This document shows positions 10,693 through 21,349 of a DNA stretch of 64,000 bases, one piece after another. The DNA comes from Mucor racemosus. Its lineage: Eukaryota; Mucoromycota; Mucoromycetes; Mucorales; Mucoraceae. The number at the start of each line of letters is the position of its first letter. Positions within the stretch are counted from its first letter, which is position 1. Position numbers and translations under genes: made by a program. The DNA is taken from the NCBI GenBank assembly GCA_027405735.1, contig JAPEHQ010000021.1:744001-808000 (forward strand), read 5' to 3'. The notes under the pieces are model-generated. The model did no database searches, had not been told where the DNA came from, and saw only the letters and a list, made by a program, of their open reading frames with translations.

Positions 10693-11138
10693 ATGCCCAA
10701 AGCAGTGACAATCTTGGCTGGCATCACTCTAGCAACAGCGTTGACATATCAATCGCGTATTAATTTAATCACAAACACTGCTAATGTCCAAGCTCAACTA
10801 GATAAAGCAAAAGAAAGTGCGGATTTAATTACTCTCAAACACAATCAACCTTTAGTTAGACTTTCATTGCAACGCCCAACTAGCTCCGTTGAACAATTCA
10901 TGGATAACACAAAATCTTATTATAAAGGCCGCCTTGTACCTTCAGGTATTTTTGATATAATAATAACATGATTTTTTTTTCTGTATGTATGACAACTCAA
11001 AAATCATTTTTAGTTAAAGAATCTTGGAATGCTCAAGTTATATGTGTTACTTCAGCAATTATTCAATCCAATTTGCCAGCTAAATTAAGCCAATTTGTTG
11101 CTACAAATGTGTTTGGTTATAAAAATGAACACAAATAA
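10693..11138 (+). CDS. MIC12/MIC13 (QIL1)-like MICOS subunit
   Basis: Two exons, 10693-10945 and 11014-11138, 125 residues, canonical GT-AG intron of 68 bp. The N-terminus MPKAVTILAGITLATALTY is a single hydrophobic segment expected to cross the inner mitochondrial membrane. A short helix with Gln/Lys follows, and then the motif VKESWNAQVICVTSA near the C-terminus. This resembles the conserved 'RDSWNAGI' block of animal MIC13/QIL1 and the 'WN' block of fungal Mic12. These proteins bridge the MIC60 and MIC10 arms of the cristae-junction complex. Size and layout fit the family. The match rests on a short motif, so confidence is moderate. Confidence 0.65.
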
Positions 11139-11347
11139 ATGATCACATCATAACTTATTTGTTGCCCTGAATATCTATGAAATAAATGCCTCTTAGTTGA
11201 CATTTTGATGATTGAAACAACGCATGTTTTAGAAAAGAAATTTTCCTGTTTTTAAATGTATGGGGCAAAATGTAAATATAGTCTTTTTGCCTTTTTCTAC
11301 CATCATATATAAAATGTTCACTGTGATTTGCCTGTCAAACAATAAAG

Positions 11348-12672
11348 CCTCATCATCCGACTTTATAAGTTCGGCTTAGAGGAAAAGTAATTTCCTGATA
11401 TTGAACCTAAATCTAATGAAGCAACTGTTCAAATAGAAGCTACTTCTTTAAATCATCGGTGAGTGCATAAATGTTGTGTACAAATGTCTGTGAAATATTC
11501 AAATTATATACAAAAAGTGACGTATATATTATGAAGGATCAGTTTATGGGTGTTACAACAGGAGGCATGGTTTGGTCCGATGCAGTAGGTCTTGTTACTC
11601 AATGTGGTGATAATAGTAGTTTTCAACCAGGTGATAGAGTTTTATTAAATCCCGGTCGAGGATGGGAAAAGGACGCTGAAGGTCCTGAAGACCCGTTTTC
11701 CATGTTGGGATTAAATCTAAATACTGGTAATTAAAAGACACATACAATCAACGGAATTCTCATAGATTAACGCTTTTTTTATATAAAAAGCGCTGCTGCA
11801 GAAAAAGGTCTTGATCGAAACAAATGAAATTTTCAAATATCCGGATTATTTATCAAATCAAGAAGCTGCTTCTTTACTTTTGGCAGGATTGACAGCTTAT
11901 ACAAGGTAGTGAAAATATAAATGCTGGTGTATTGGCTTTCCGTTTAAAACTCAAAAAATCAGCATATATAAACTAGAGCTGTATTCTCAAAATGTGGTGT
12001 TAAACAAGGTGATAGCATTTTAATTACTGGAACCGGTGACAGTATTGCAATTTTTGCATTACAATTTGCTGTGGCTGTTGGTGCTAATGTTTATTTTACA
12101 TCTTCTAGCCCTGAGAAAATAGACAAGACAATTGCAATGGGAGCTAAAGGAGGCATTAACTATAAAGATGGAAAAGATCATTTTGCCTGTGCGCCCACTT
12201 TTTCCATTTAATTAATTTTTCATTTTATTATATTATTAAACTGTATGCAACATTTAAGAGAAATGCTAGATGGTAGTTTGATTCGTGTCATTGTTGATGG
12301 TGCCGGAAGTTCTTTATATGGCCAATATCCCTCTATTATGAAGCAAGGTGGTATTATTGCCAACTATGGTCAAACTTCCAATGAACCGATCACTTTTTCT
12401 ATGTATCAAGTTGCTCAAAACATCGAACTGCGTGGTTCCACTATGGAATCTCGTTGTGAATTCAAGGGAATGATTGATTTTGTAGACGAATACAAAATTA
12501 AACCTACTGTTTCAAATGTTTTCAAGAGTTTGTCTGTTGATTCTGTTCAAAAGGTGGATTTGATGGAATAAGTTGATTTTATTGTAACGTTTAATTGACC
12601 ATGTTTACTAATTAACTAAATACATATAGATCTTCTTCTCAGTTTGGTAAAATTGTAATTGACATTAATTAA
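11348..12672 (+). pseudogene. Decayed zinc-type alcohol dehydrogenase-like (MDR) gene
   Basis: Pieces of a medium-chain dehydrogenase/reductase can be followed in order. They are EPKSNEATVQIEATSLNHR, then DVYIMKDQFMGVTTGG with the GDRVLLNPGRGW block, then YPDYLSNQEAASLLLAGLTAY, the nucleotide-binding Rossmann part (GDSILITGTGDS), and a C-terminal part ending QFGKIVIDIN. Defects: a TAA at 11388-11390 lies in the frame that leads into the first block. No canonical splice pair joins the exon ending near 12185 with the one starting near 12245. A second TAA at about 12569-12571 precedes the last exon, where the donor is not canonical. The intact enzyme would be a soluble NAD(P)H-dependent reductase. 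The first exon with the start codon is not identifiable. A badly spliced but working gene cannot be wholly ruled out. Confidence 0.6.
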
Positions 12673-14639
12673 TTAAGAAAAGCGCTAGCGTTTCTTGATG
12701 TGAATTTTTTTTTCAGATATGCTACCCACGAATGTACAACTACTAATTAAATTGCTTTATATTTTATAGTATTTTGAAATGCCTGTGTACTATACTATCA
12801 CATTTAAATGGTGACATACGTAGCATTATGGTATTTAATCAAGAAATGCGCATAATTATTTGAGAATGGCGTATCAATCAGATTGGCGACATACATATAC
12901 CATATATATATATATATCAATTTTTCGATCTTCATTTTATATACCTGAGCAATCGCAAATGATATCATCGAAGCCCAGGAGTATCTTATTCATATGTAAA
13001 TGTTGACATTATCATGATTATTGAGGCGAAAAGCAAAAGATATATGATCGTATTACGGCTTATCAGTTTAAACAGCAGTAAAGAAAGATGTTTAAAAGTA
13101 GGCAAGAAAGGGGGAAAAAATGTTATGACCTGTTGCAATTTTAGCGCTCAAAAATTCAGAATATATCAAATTTATAAAATCTGATATTATGTACTACGCT
13201 TCTATGCTAGCTCTTTCCTTTACAAATAGCCTCTAGAAGGCTGATAAGTTATATATCCCAATGCTTTTTAAGTGTTTGTTTTCAAATAGATATCTCTCAG
13301 TACTATACATTATATATTCGACATTAAATTAAATCTACTGGTTATTTCATAACCATTATTTTTCATTTAAATTCAATTTGTCGTGTGTATATTTCTTATT
13401 ACGTAAAATGAAATGTACAAGACTTTGTATATACATAATGATAGCAGGCAATTCAAAAATCTAGTACTATTAGTATATGGCTTTTATAATTAAATACCGC
13501 GGCCTTAGCTACACTCTTTGCAAAGTGTGGGGCACTGCTTTCCAAAAACTAAAAAACGGGCGTTCTGCTCCTATGATTTATCCATCAAATCAAAGGAATG
13601 CTAGAACTTTATATTCTGGCTATATACTGTTACAGCTATAGCATATATTTTAAAACTTTCAGCTCATTAGGATCAATATTCATTGATTACAATATTGCAA
13701 TCATTTTTTCAGTGGCTAATTTTTTCTAAAAACGTGTGCAAAAATCCTTCAAAAATAGTTGTTAGCTAATGAAATCAAGATACGTTATTCCTACATTTAC
13801 TGCGCATTAAGTACAACTTCAAAATCCAATTTTGAACCATTATTTAATTTTATTGAAATCTTCAAAAAATATCTGAAACAATCCATAGAAAATAGTTGAA
13901 AATAGGAGCGGGTTTCTCCACTTTCATATTTTCACAGCAATTCGGGGAGGCCGAAACTTTTGCAATTCTGTAGATCAACACTAGATGTACCTAACATTGT
14001 AAAGGGAGCTCATTTGGATTCATATTCGGAGAGAACTAGTGAGCTTATTACTGACCGTAGTAGGTGTAAATAGCAGGTGCAGTGGAATTATATACTAAAA
14101 ACACTTGATAGTAATAAAATAACCTAATTTCTAAGTGTCGCTCATAAAATATGATCCCACTTGAAATATAATCAACAATAATAAACAAACGTTTCAATTG
14201 AACACAATAACAAACGCATGCTAAAAATATGAGATACCTTTTTGAACCATACATGTCGTGTAGATGATAGTACCCTTGATCACGGCGCAATCAATTACAC
14301 AAATGACATATATTTCAAAACAGGATTCTATCCAAATCAATAATAATAATAAACAAAGATATCAATTTAGTCAACTTTTCATCGATATTGATAGTGCGAC
14401 TTCAATATAAATAAGATTCAAGCATATAAAAATTACCCCTTAATTCAAGGTTACATAAAATAGATATAACAATAATAAACAAAACAACCATTTCCCAAAA
14501 GATCGATATTGTCACACTTGACATCAATCCCTTATGGACAATGCTCTGCATGGTTTACCCTTTAAAATAATAAATCAATAACAATGTACTCAAAACTAGA
14601 AGATTACTAAATATAAGCTCATTCAAGTCTGATGGTATC
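12673..14639. other. AT-rich gene-free region
   Basis: No gene recognised. A TA microsatellite lies at about 12903-12918. The stretch at about 13965-14080 is shared with 34203-34325 (annotated separately). The remainder is unassigned, probably old repeat DNA. Confidence 0.4.
13965..14080 (+). repeat. Dispersed repeat D, fragment 1
   Basis: Similar to 34203-34325. Both read cctaa..catt, then 'gagctcatttg' or 'gaactcatttga', then 'gagcttatta', and end in a block containing 'aaatagcaggt'. It is diverged, with no terminal structure seen. Confidence 0.5.
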
Positions 14640-15174
14640 TGTCGTATATTTTCAGGATTGTTAAATAATACTTAAAAAAGAATACAATTAAAAAAGAATG
14701 AGTAATGAATCAGTTCTTCAACTATACATAATAAAAACAAGATATCGTTTATTTAGATATAAAAGTATGGCCTTTTATATTGATTTGACATTGAGATCCT
14801 GAAATGTAATTTAAGGCACTATTAAACCATTAGATATGTTTGGTAGTAATCTATGGATTGAAATGGATCAATCATAATTTAACCGTTCTTGCAGATATTG
14901 AGAGTTGCTTTGTTTCAATGCTGCGCTAATTGTACTTGGATGTCGATTTGATAGCTATTAATTGATTAACCGCGTGGATAAAATAATATGGTGTCATAAT
15001 TGAGTTCCAAGCGTTCTTGGTTCTTGGTAATTACTGGATTAAACTTAGTACGCTACGAGTTTCTTATATCCGATATCAAGATTTTGCTCTTCAATACACG
15101 TTGTATTCAGTAGATTGTAAGATGCATTGATACTGTAGAAGGTGATAACATATGATACTTGGTGGCATACAACA
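14640..15174 (-). mobile_element. Solo LTR, family L1 (inverted copy)
   Basis: 535 bp that match, in reverse, the LTRs at 20586-21118 and 58896-59900. Read on the minus strand it begins TGTTGTATGCCACC and ends ATATACGACA, with TG...CA termini and an 8-bp inverted end pair (TGTTGTAT / ATACGACA). Shared internal blocks include TATCACCTTCTACAGTATCA, a TATA-like region and 'ataaacgatatc'. Flanks GTATC and TAGTA are not a matching duplication, so the ends may have recombined. Confidence 0.7.
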
Positions 15175-16404
15175 TAGTATATGATTCATATTTTTGCCAA
15201 TGGTCACTCTTCCAAAAAAAGCCGAACAATCTCCGGAAGCGGCCATCTAAGAATATTTCCAAGCTTTAAATTTCTAGAAAAATTACCGGACAGCCCGGAC
15301 GCGGTTGTTTAAATATTCCAAGCAGCTATAAGATGCAGGTATCAAAATTTTATACAAAAATTAAAAGGTTCAACTGTATTGCTATTAATTATTCAAATGC
15401 TTATTTTAAGTAAAGCGTAAATAAAACCTACAACATCATTAGCCTAATAACGGGTTTAACTTGAAAAGTATAAGATGATACAACCCGACTCAAAAAAAAG
15501 TTCATAAAATCACAAATTTAAAGGATTTATATATGAAAGCACTACGGCCGACCTGTGCTACACGAAATAATTTTGTTGTGCCCAGGTGGCTGCACAGTAT
15601 AGCCTGATGATGAGTTGTTGCGCCCACTGAATAATGGCTAAAAAGATAACAAGATGAACATGAGCACAACAAAAGAGACTGCACACGAGCATAACGCTAA
15701 GCCTGTATATGCAGAATTATAGATTCTGTCCGTGTACATGACATTAATCCTATGTGTGCATAGTAGTAGAATCTCCCATAAGCATATCATTATCTCTTTT
15801 TGTGCATAATAAAAAATCTGGCCATGAGCATAATGAGCTGATCGTATGAGCACAAATCGGTTTATACATGAGCATCGTGCCATTCTCAAAGTTTTATTGC
15901 ATATTTTACTGGAATAATGGGGTTTTAAATTACATTTGCTTTTATTAATAGAGATTATAGACAACAATAATAAATTTCAATGCGTTGTTGATGTAGAGCA
16001 ATACATGCAAAAACCAATATATTTACAATTATCCACATTTTTTGTAGATAATGTTTATAGCTATAATATTTTTCACAGCAAGAATGGTTTTTGTTCAAGC
16101 ATAAGCTTAAATAACACTTACTGCTATTAAATTTATATGCAAGCCAAACCTAAGATTATAGATTTTACTTTAACACACATAAAACTTAAACAAATTAACC
16201 TTTTTCAAACTTACTATTTTAGTTTACTATTGTCAGCTGTAAAAAGATTTGTTTTTAAGTACAGTATATATACAATCAAAACAATAATAATTAGGCAAGA
16301 CATTAGATTGTTCTTTTTTTTTTGTGTGATTCTATATCATTTGAAATTTTATCACTTTTCTGGAACATTTCGTGAGATTGTAGCCAGTTCTAACTTTTCA
16401 TTGA
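15175..16404. other. AT-rich region with a 'GAGCATAA' array remnant
   Basis: No gene seen. At about 15542-15560 the reverse of the Family B terminal motif (CGGCCGTAG) occurs. About 15650-15885 carries a degenerate short-period array (annotated separately). Confidence 0.35.
15650..15885. repeat. Degenerate array of about ten 'catgagcataa' units
   Basis: Units spaced about 20-25 bp carry variants of gagcataa/gagcacaa/tgtgcataa, for example near 15658, 15687, 15780, 15823 and 15846. The unit resembles that of the 21-bp satellite at the right end of the window, so this may be an outlying and older patch of the same sequence. Confidence 0.45.
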
Positions 16405-17681
16405 GTAGATATAAATATTGTTGCCTTCGATTTGATCTGGTAATCAAGAAATACGTCCAACAGTACAATAGTAAATAATGCTATTTGATCTTAGAATGCG
16501 GTTAAATAAAAGTACCAGTCTCTAATAATATAGACTGCTGCCTATATTAAAAACATTAGTCCATTATGTTAGCATGCGTATTCAGATAGACGAAAAGAAT
16601 ATCAACTTGACAGTCTGATATGCCTTCTCCAACGGTGAATATATTCTTGGAATCATATGAAAACAAAGCGAGAGAAACAGCACACGTAGAAAAGGATTTT
16701 CAAGGCTTTACATTATTTAGCGCAATTAAACTCCTGCTAAATTGATCATTTCATCCAATGTAAAAGCAGCATTACAGCGCATCAACCCATAAACTGAACA
16801 AAATTATAGGCAATATATTCTATCATAGAAACATACATTTTCCTACTAGAAAAACTGTCCGTCATATCATACATTTATTAAAAAATTGCAAAAACGAGCC
16901 CGTAGAGCGACGCCGTAACTGAGCATCGCAAGATTGAATGGCTAAGTCTCTTATATTATGGTATATCTAAGTTTTAAATAAAAAAAAAGCTTTTTTTTTT
17001 TTACTTTTCTTATATTTAACCATGTACGGTCTGAAAATTCAGCTTTTGTAGCGGACATTTTTCGGGGCTCATTTTATCCTTACTAACGCTCATGGTTTTA
17101 TTCAAAAAACAGAAAAATCAATTTTTGATACCAAAATCAACGTTTAAATATACTACATTATGAGAGAAGATTGTAGCCATAACTAATACGCATTTTATGA
17201 AAGCTTAATATTAAATGTTAAGTAATAAAACTTTGTACTTTTGGCCCAAAAACGGTTTTTTGATTAAAGGATTTTCATGTAATATTTGGCAATAAAAATG
17301 TTTATTATTTTGTATTGAGCAAATAGAGCGCTAAATTCTGTATATGTGTTTATTTTTTGTTTTCATAATTGGTAGTATAAGTAACTCTAGATTTGAAAAA
17401 TCAGAAAAAAAAATTTAAAAAATGTCAAAATTGATGATCTGGACAAAAATAATTTTTGAAATTAATAATCCGCTTTTAAGCCTTGTAAGTCTTAAAAATA
17501 AGAGATTTTATAATACTTGAGAACTTTTTCAAGAATTAACGATGCTGTACCCACTTGATTCAAGCTTATTACCGTAAATATTTATACATGTTATTATTAT
17601 ATGGTAGTTGATATAATGATAATATAGTCTTACTTTATAATTATTGCGCTAGAGGTGGTTTACATTAAGTTTTAGTCTTAC

Positions 17682-17882
17682 CTCTCCAATATCATAAACA
17701 TAAACATGGCCATCACTGGAACCTATTGTCGCCTTTTTACCATCTTTGTCCCAAGTCAATTTATTCAATGCTTTATCAGAACAAACTTACTGTTGACCTA
17801 TAAAATTTGATTTATTAGTAAAATCAATTGACAAGCTAATAAGTAATAATTATGGTGTACCTTTGATAGTTGGTAGTGGCAT
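17682..17882 (-). pseudogene. Captured dynein intermediate chain fragment (family B copy 1)
   Basis: On the minus strand the sequence reads CMPLPTIK, then a GT-AG intron of about 70 bp (gtacacc...ttatag), then, in phase, GQQ, a TAA, VCSDKALNKLTWDKDGKK and SSDGHVYVYDIGE, ending at a splice donor (gaggtaaga). The 'KALNKLTWDKDGKK...GSSDGHVYVYDIGE' pattern is that of the last WD40 repeat of cytoplasmic dynein intermediate chains. The intron is kept, so the fragment was taken from DNA and not from mRNA. One in-frame stop shows it is dead. A different WD40 parent is possible. Confidence 0.55.
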
Positions 17883-18296
17883 ACAACACAACATCTTGTT
17901 TTCCTCTTCTTAGCTGTTGGCCACCAAATAGAAAAAATGCTTTTTAGAAACTAAACAGACTAACATGAGTATATTCATTTATTCAAATCAAGTCAATACT
18001 ATACATACTTTTATAATCATCAGTTTTTTTCCAGGTAGATATCGACCTTAGACGAAAAAAGCATTGGTTATAACGTAGGTAATGGAGCAAAATGATCAAG
18101 TCCTGGATGCTTTTTTTGTTCGAAAGAGATATTTTAACGCGCCCTAGCATTGACAGTTAATAATTCATTTCCAAATAAACAATAGGAAAAACATGTATTT
18201 GCACCTACTACTACTTGATTTCAGTTTATAAAAAAATGTTGGTCTTTTTGTTGTAGCTTAAAACGTAAATAACAGAGCTGTGGAAAGAGTAGGGAA

Positions 18297-18786
18297 TGAA
18301 ATGTCAAAAGAGTCTATATAAATAATCTTGCGAGAATATTACACTTTTATTAACAATACATCCATTGAAGAACGATTCAAATTAAAATAATTATATATTT
18401 AGGAACATTTATTTTTTCACTTCTAATTGTATAAATTATTATAGTTATAAGTTTATTTCCAACTTTAATTACCCCTACTTTCGAACCATCTCCTTACGTT
18501 CGAGAACCTTTCTCTAAGAGAAAGAACCATTAAGAGTCGCGGTGCAAGTTTTTTGCAACTTACACCTACTAAGTTACTTGTTATTTAATATAATAGAGAT
18601 AGAAGATAAGTTGAATTGTTTCTCATTGGATGTAATTATATACATACATTAATTATAACTTTTACTAGGGTTTTACTACTGTATCTAAGAATATGATGTA
18701 AGTCAATGATCCGCATTGATTTACTGTAACACTAATTATAGACTATGACCTTGGATGTGAGACCTAGGATGAGTATTGACATAACA
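18297..18786. mobile_element. Solo LTR in family B copy 1, TSD GGGAA
   Basis: 490 bp, begins TGAAATGTCAAAAGAG, ends TTGACATAACA, flanked on both sides by GGGAA (18292-18296 and 18787-18791). The sister copies at about 23238 and 56758 read 'gagtagggaagaaaaaag' with one GGGAA, which is the empty site. A TATA-like 'tctatataaataa' lies 20 bp inside. TG...CA ends and a 5-bp duplication are the marks of an LTR retrotransposon, left as a solo LTR after recombination. Confidence 0.85.
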
Positions 18787-19363
18787 GGGAAGAAAAAAGT
18801 TTTTGTGTGTTACAAACAGAAATTTACAAAGGCATAAATACTTAGTGTTGCCAAACAGGCTGTTGTCGTTGTTCCCATTTGGTCCCCGAAAGAAAAACAT
18901 GGGCAGAACTCTTTCAAACCCCAAATTTCAAATTGATATATCTCGTCAATAAGGCAATTCTGTTGAATCAGAGTAGCTCACGTCTGCTTTATACCATTCA
19001 AATTATCTTCGTTATTAATTATATTATAAATGATACACTTTAGTAAATTGACTAAAAAACCTTGATCTCATTGTTCTACTCATCTAGGCTGCCTAATCTG
19101 CACAAAAGTTTTTATTCTGTCCATCTGCGCAGACCATTATGCCCATGGGAAGCATAATAGTTCGGCCGTAGTTAATGCAGTAGTAAATAATGATATTTGA
19201 TCTTAAAATGCGGTTAAATAAAAATATCAGTCTTTAGTACAGACTGCTACCTATATATTATATTAAAAACATCAGTCCTTTATGTTAGAATGCATATTCA
19301 GATAAAAGAAAAAAATACCATGTTGATAGTCTGATATGCCTTATCAAACGGTGAATAATATCC

Positions 19364-19642
19364 TTGGAATATGAAAACAAAAAGAGAGAAACAACAAACG
19401 TAGAAAAGGTTTTTCAAGACTTTACATTATACACTGTAGCGCAATTAAAACCTGCTAAATTGCACATTTCGGCTAATGTAAAAGTAGCATTCTTACAGCA
19501 CCTGAATTATAAACTAAGAAACATAGGCAATATCTGTCACTATGATAGAAACATAAACTTTTCAACTAAAAAAACTGTCTGTAATATCATACATTCATTA
19601 AAAAATTGCAAAAACGAGCCCGTAGAGCGACGCCGTAACTGA
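19364..19642 (+). CDS. Small conserved ORF of repeat family B (longest version)
   Basis: 92 codons, with later part LHISANVKVAFLQHLNYKL, GNICHYDRNINFSTKK and HSLKNCKNEPVERRRN then stop. The same end is kept open at 21674-21856, 54157-54342 and 57433-57621; in copy 1 it is frameshifted. Differences between copies include in-frame codon gains and losses (LLQHLN against LQRLN, KIIGNN against KIGNT), which is more like protein evolution than random decay. No family recognised. It has a basic C-terminus (VERRRN). It may be a fragment of a transposon protein. No start codon is shared by all copies. Confidence 0.3.
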   Translation: MEYENKKRETTNVEKVFQDFTLYTVAQLKPAKLHISANVKVAFLQHLNYKLRNIGNICHYDRNINFSTKKTVCNIIHSLKNCKNEPVERRRN

Positions 19643-20406
19643 GCATCGCAAGATTGAATGGCTAAGTCTCTTATATTATGGTATATCTAAGTTTTAAATA
19701 AAAAAAAAGCTTTTTTTTTTTACTTTTCTTATATTTAACCATGTATGGTTTGAAAATTCAGGCTTTGTAGCGGACATTTTTCGGGGCTCATTTTATCCTT
19801 ACCAACCCTCATGATTTTATTCAAAAAACAGAAAAATCAATTTTTGATACCAAAATCAACGTTTAAATATACTACATTGTGAGAGAAAATTGTAGCCATA
19901 GCTAATACGCATTTTATAAAAGCTTAATATTGAATGTCAGGTAATGAAAATTTGCACTTTTGCCCCAAAAATGGAATTTTGGTTAAAGGATTTTCATGTA
20001 ATATTTTGCAATAAAAATGTTTGTTATTTCTTATTGAGCAAATAGAGCACTAAAATTGGTACATGCGTATATTTTTTGTTTTTATAATTGATAGTATAAT
20101 TAACTCTAGATTTGTAAAACCAGAAAAAAAAATTTAAAAAATGTCAAAATTGATGATCTGGACAAAAATAATTTTCTAAATTAATATTCCGGTTATAAGC
20201 CTTGTAAGTCTTAAAAATAAGAGATTTTATAATACTTGAAAACTTTTTCAAGAATTAACGATGCTGCACCCACTTGATTCAAGCTTATGACTGTAAATCT
20301 TTATACATGTTAATATTATGTAATAGTTTATTTGATAATGATATAGACTTACTTGATAATTATTGCGCTAGAGGTGATTTACATTAAGTTTTAGTCTTAC
20401 GTCTTA

Positions 20407-20535
20407 CCCCTCCAACATCATAAACATAAACATGGCCGTCGCTGGGCCCTATTGCCACCTTTTTACCACCTTTGTTTCAAGCCAATTTATTCAATGCTTT
20501 ACCAGAACAAACTTACTTTTGATCTATAAAAATTG
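20407..20535 (-). pseudogene. Captured dynein-like fragment (family B copy 2)
   Basis: More diverged copy of the WD40 fragment: ALNKL, then a TGA, then GGKKVAIGPSDGHVYVYDVG on the minus strand. The upstream exon with PLPTIK is lost because the LTR at 20586 replaces it. Confidence 0.5.
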
Positions 20536-20585
20536 ATTTATTCGTAAAATCAATTAACAAGCTAATAAGAAATAATTATGGTGTA

Positions 20586-21118
20586 TGTTGTATTTCACGT
20601 AGTATCATACGTTATCACCACCTTCTACAGTATCAATACACCTTACAACAATCTATTGCTTACGACATGTATTGAAGTGCAAAGTCTCGATATCGGATAT
20701 AAGAAACTCCTAGCGTAACAAGTTTAATCCAGTAGTTACCAAGAACGCTTGGACCGCAATTATGACACCATATTATTTCATCCCAGCCGTTAACCAATCA
20801 AGTAGCTATCAAATCAACATCCAAGCACATTTAGCGCAGCATTAAAATAAGGCAACTCACAAGCTCTGCAAGAACGGTTAAATTATGATTGATCCATTTC
20901 AATCCATAGATTACTATCAAACAGATCTAATAATGGTTCAATAGTGCCTTAAATTACACCTCAGAATCTCAATGTCAAATCAATATAAAAGGCCACACTT
21001 TTATATCTAAATAAACGATATCGTTTTTATTATACATTTGAAGAACTGATTCATTACTCATTCTTTTTAATTGTATTCTTTTTCAAGTATTATTTATCAA
21101 ACCTGAAAATATACGACA
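20586..21118 (+). mobile_element. Solo LTR, family L1 (copy in family B copy 2)
   Basis: 533 bp, begins TGTTGTATTTCACG and ends AAATATACGACA. It matches the LTRs at 14640-15174 (reverse) and 58896-59900 along its full length. Left flank GTGTA and right flank GGCAA differ, so this LTR does not have a simple target duplication. It may be one end of a longer element or a recombination product. The sequence after it (21119-21349) is not family B and is not recognised. Confidence 0.7.
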
Positions 21119-21349
21119 GGCAATCCTACATCGTATCCAAATGATACAATCACAGATTCCCAATTCTACAAATTCCATTGTATATAATTTGTTTCCAAAT
21201 CATATCAAGTACCTCAATACCCGGGAATTCATTAATAATATTAATAATCATATAACCGTATAGAAAACATTTAAATATGAAGCATCAGTGAAATAATAAA
21301 ATGTATCTTTTAGCAGAGTATTTTTATATTATTATCTTTTGATATAACA
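21119..21349. other. Short unassigned stretch between LTR and family B copy 3
   Basis: AT-rich, no gene. If the LTR at 20586 belongs to a truncated element, this would be internal sequence, but no primer-binding site or reverse transcriptase is visible. Confidence 0.3.

Larger units (their letters stand above)
16405..19180 (+). repeat. Repeat family B, copy 1 (full length, with solo LTR inside)
   Basis: Starts at 'agatataaatattgttgcc' and runs to 'cggccgtag'. Without the 490-bp LTR and its duplication it is about 2.28 kb, the same as copy 3 (21350-23637). It holds, in order, a small ORF region (broken here), the block 'cgagcccgtagagcgacgcc', an A/T-run, a long AT-rich part and an antisense dynein-like fragment (17682-17882). 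Last comes a 3' part with the motif 'cccatttggtcc'. Copy 2 follows head to tail. Confidence 0.8.
19181..20585 (+). repeat. Repeat family B, copy 2 (3' part replaced by an LTR)
   Basis: Follows copy 1 head to tail with the junction 'cggccgtagttaatgcagtag'. Contains the small ORF intact (19364-19642) and the dynein-like fragment, then stops at the LTR that starts at 20586. Confidence 0.8.

Noticed and set aside
10336..10763. Two short frames before the MICOS gene
   Set aside because: They overlap A-runs and the promoter; the MICOS frame starting at 10693 accounts for the coding signal.
17682..17800. Reading the captured WD40 piece as an SNRNP40/Prp8-binding protein exon
   Set aside because: The KALNKLTW...DGKK..SDGHVYVYDIGE pattern fits the end of dynein intermediate chains better than the SNRNP40 repeat, though the parent gene was not available to prove it.
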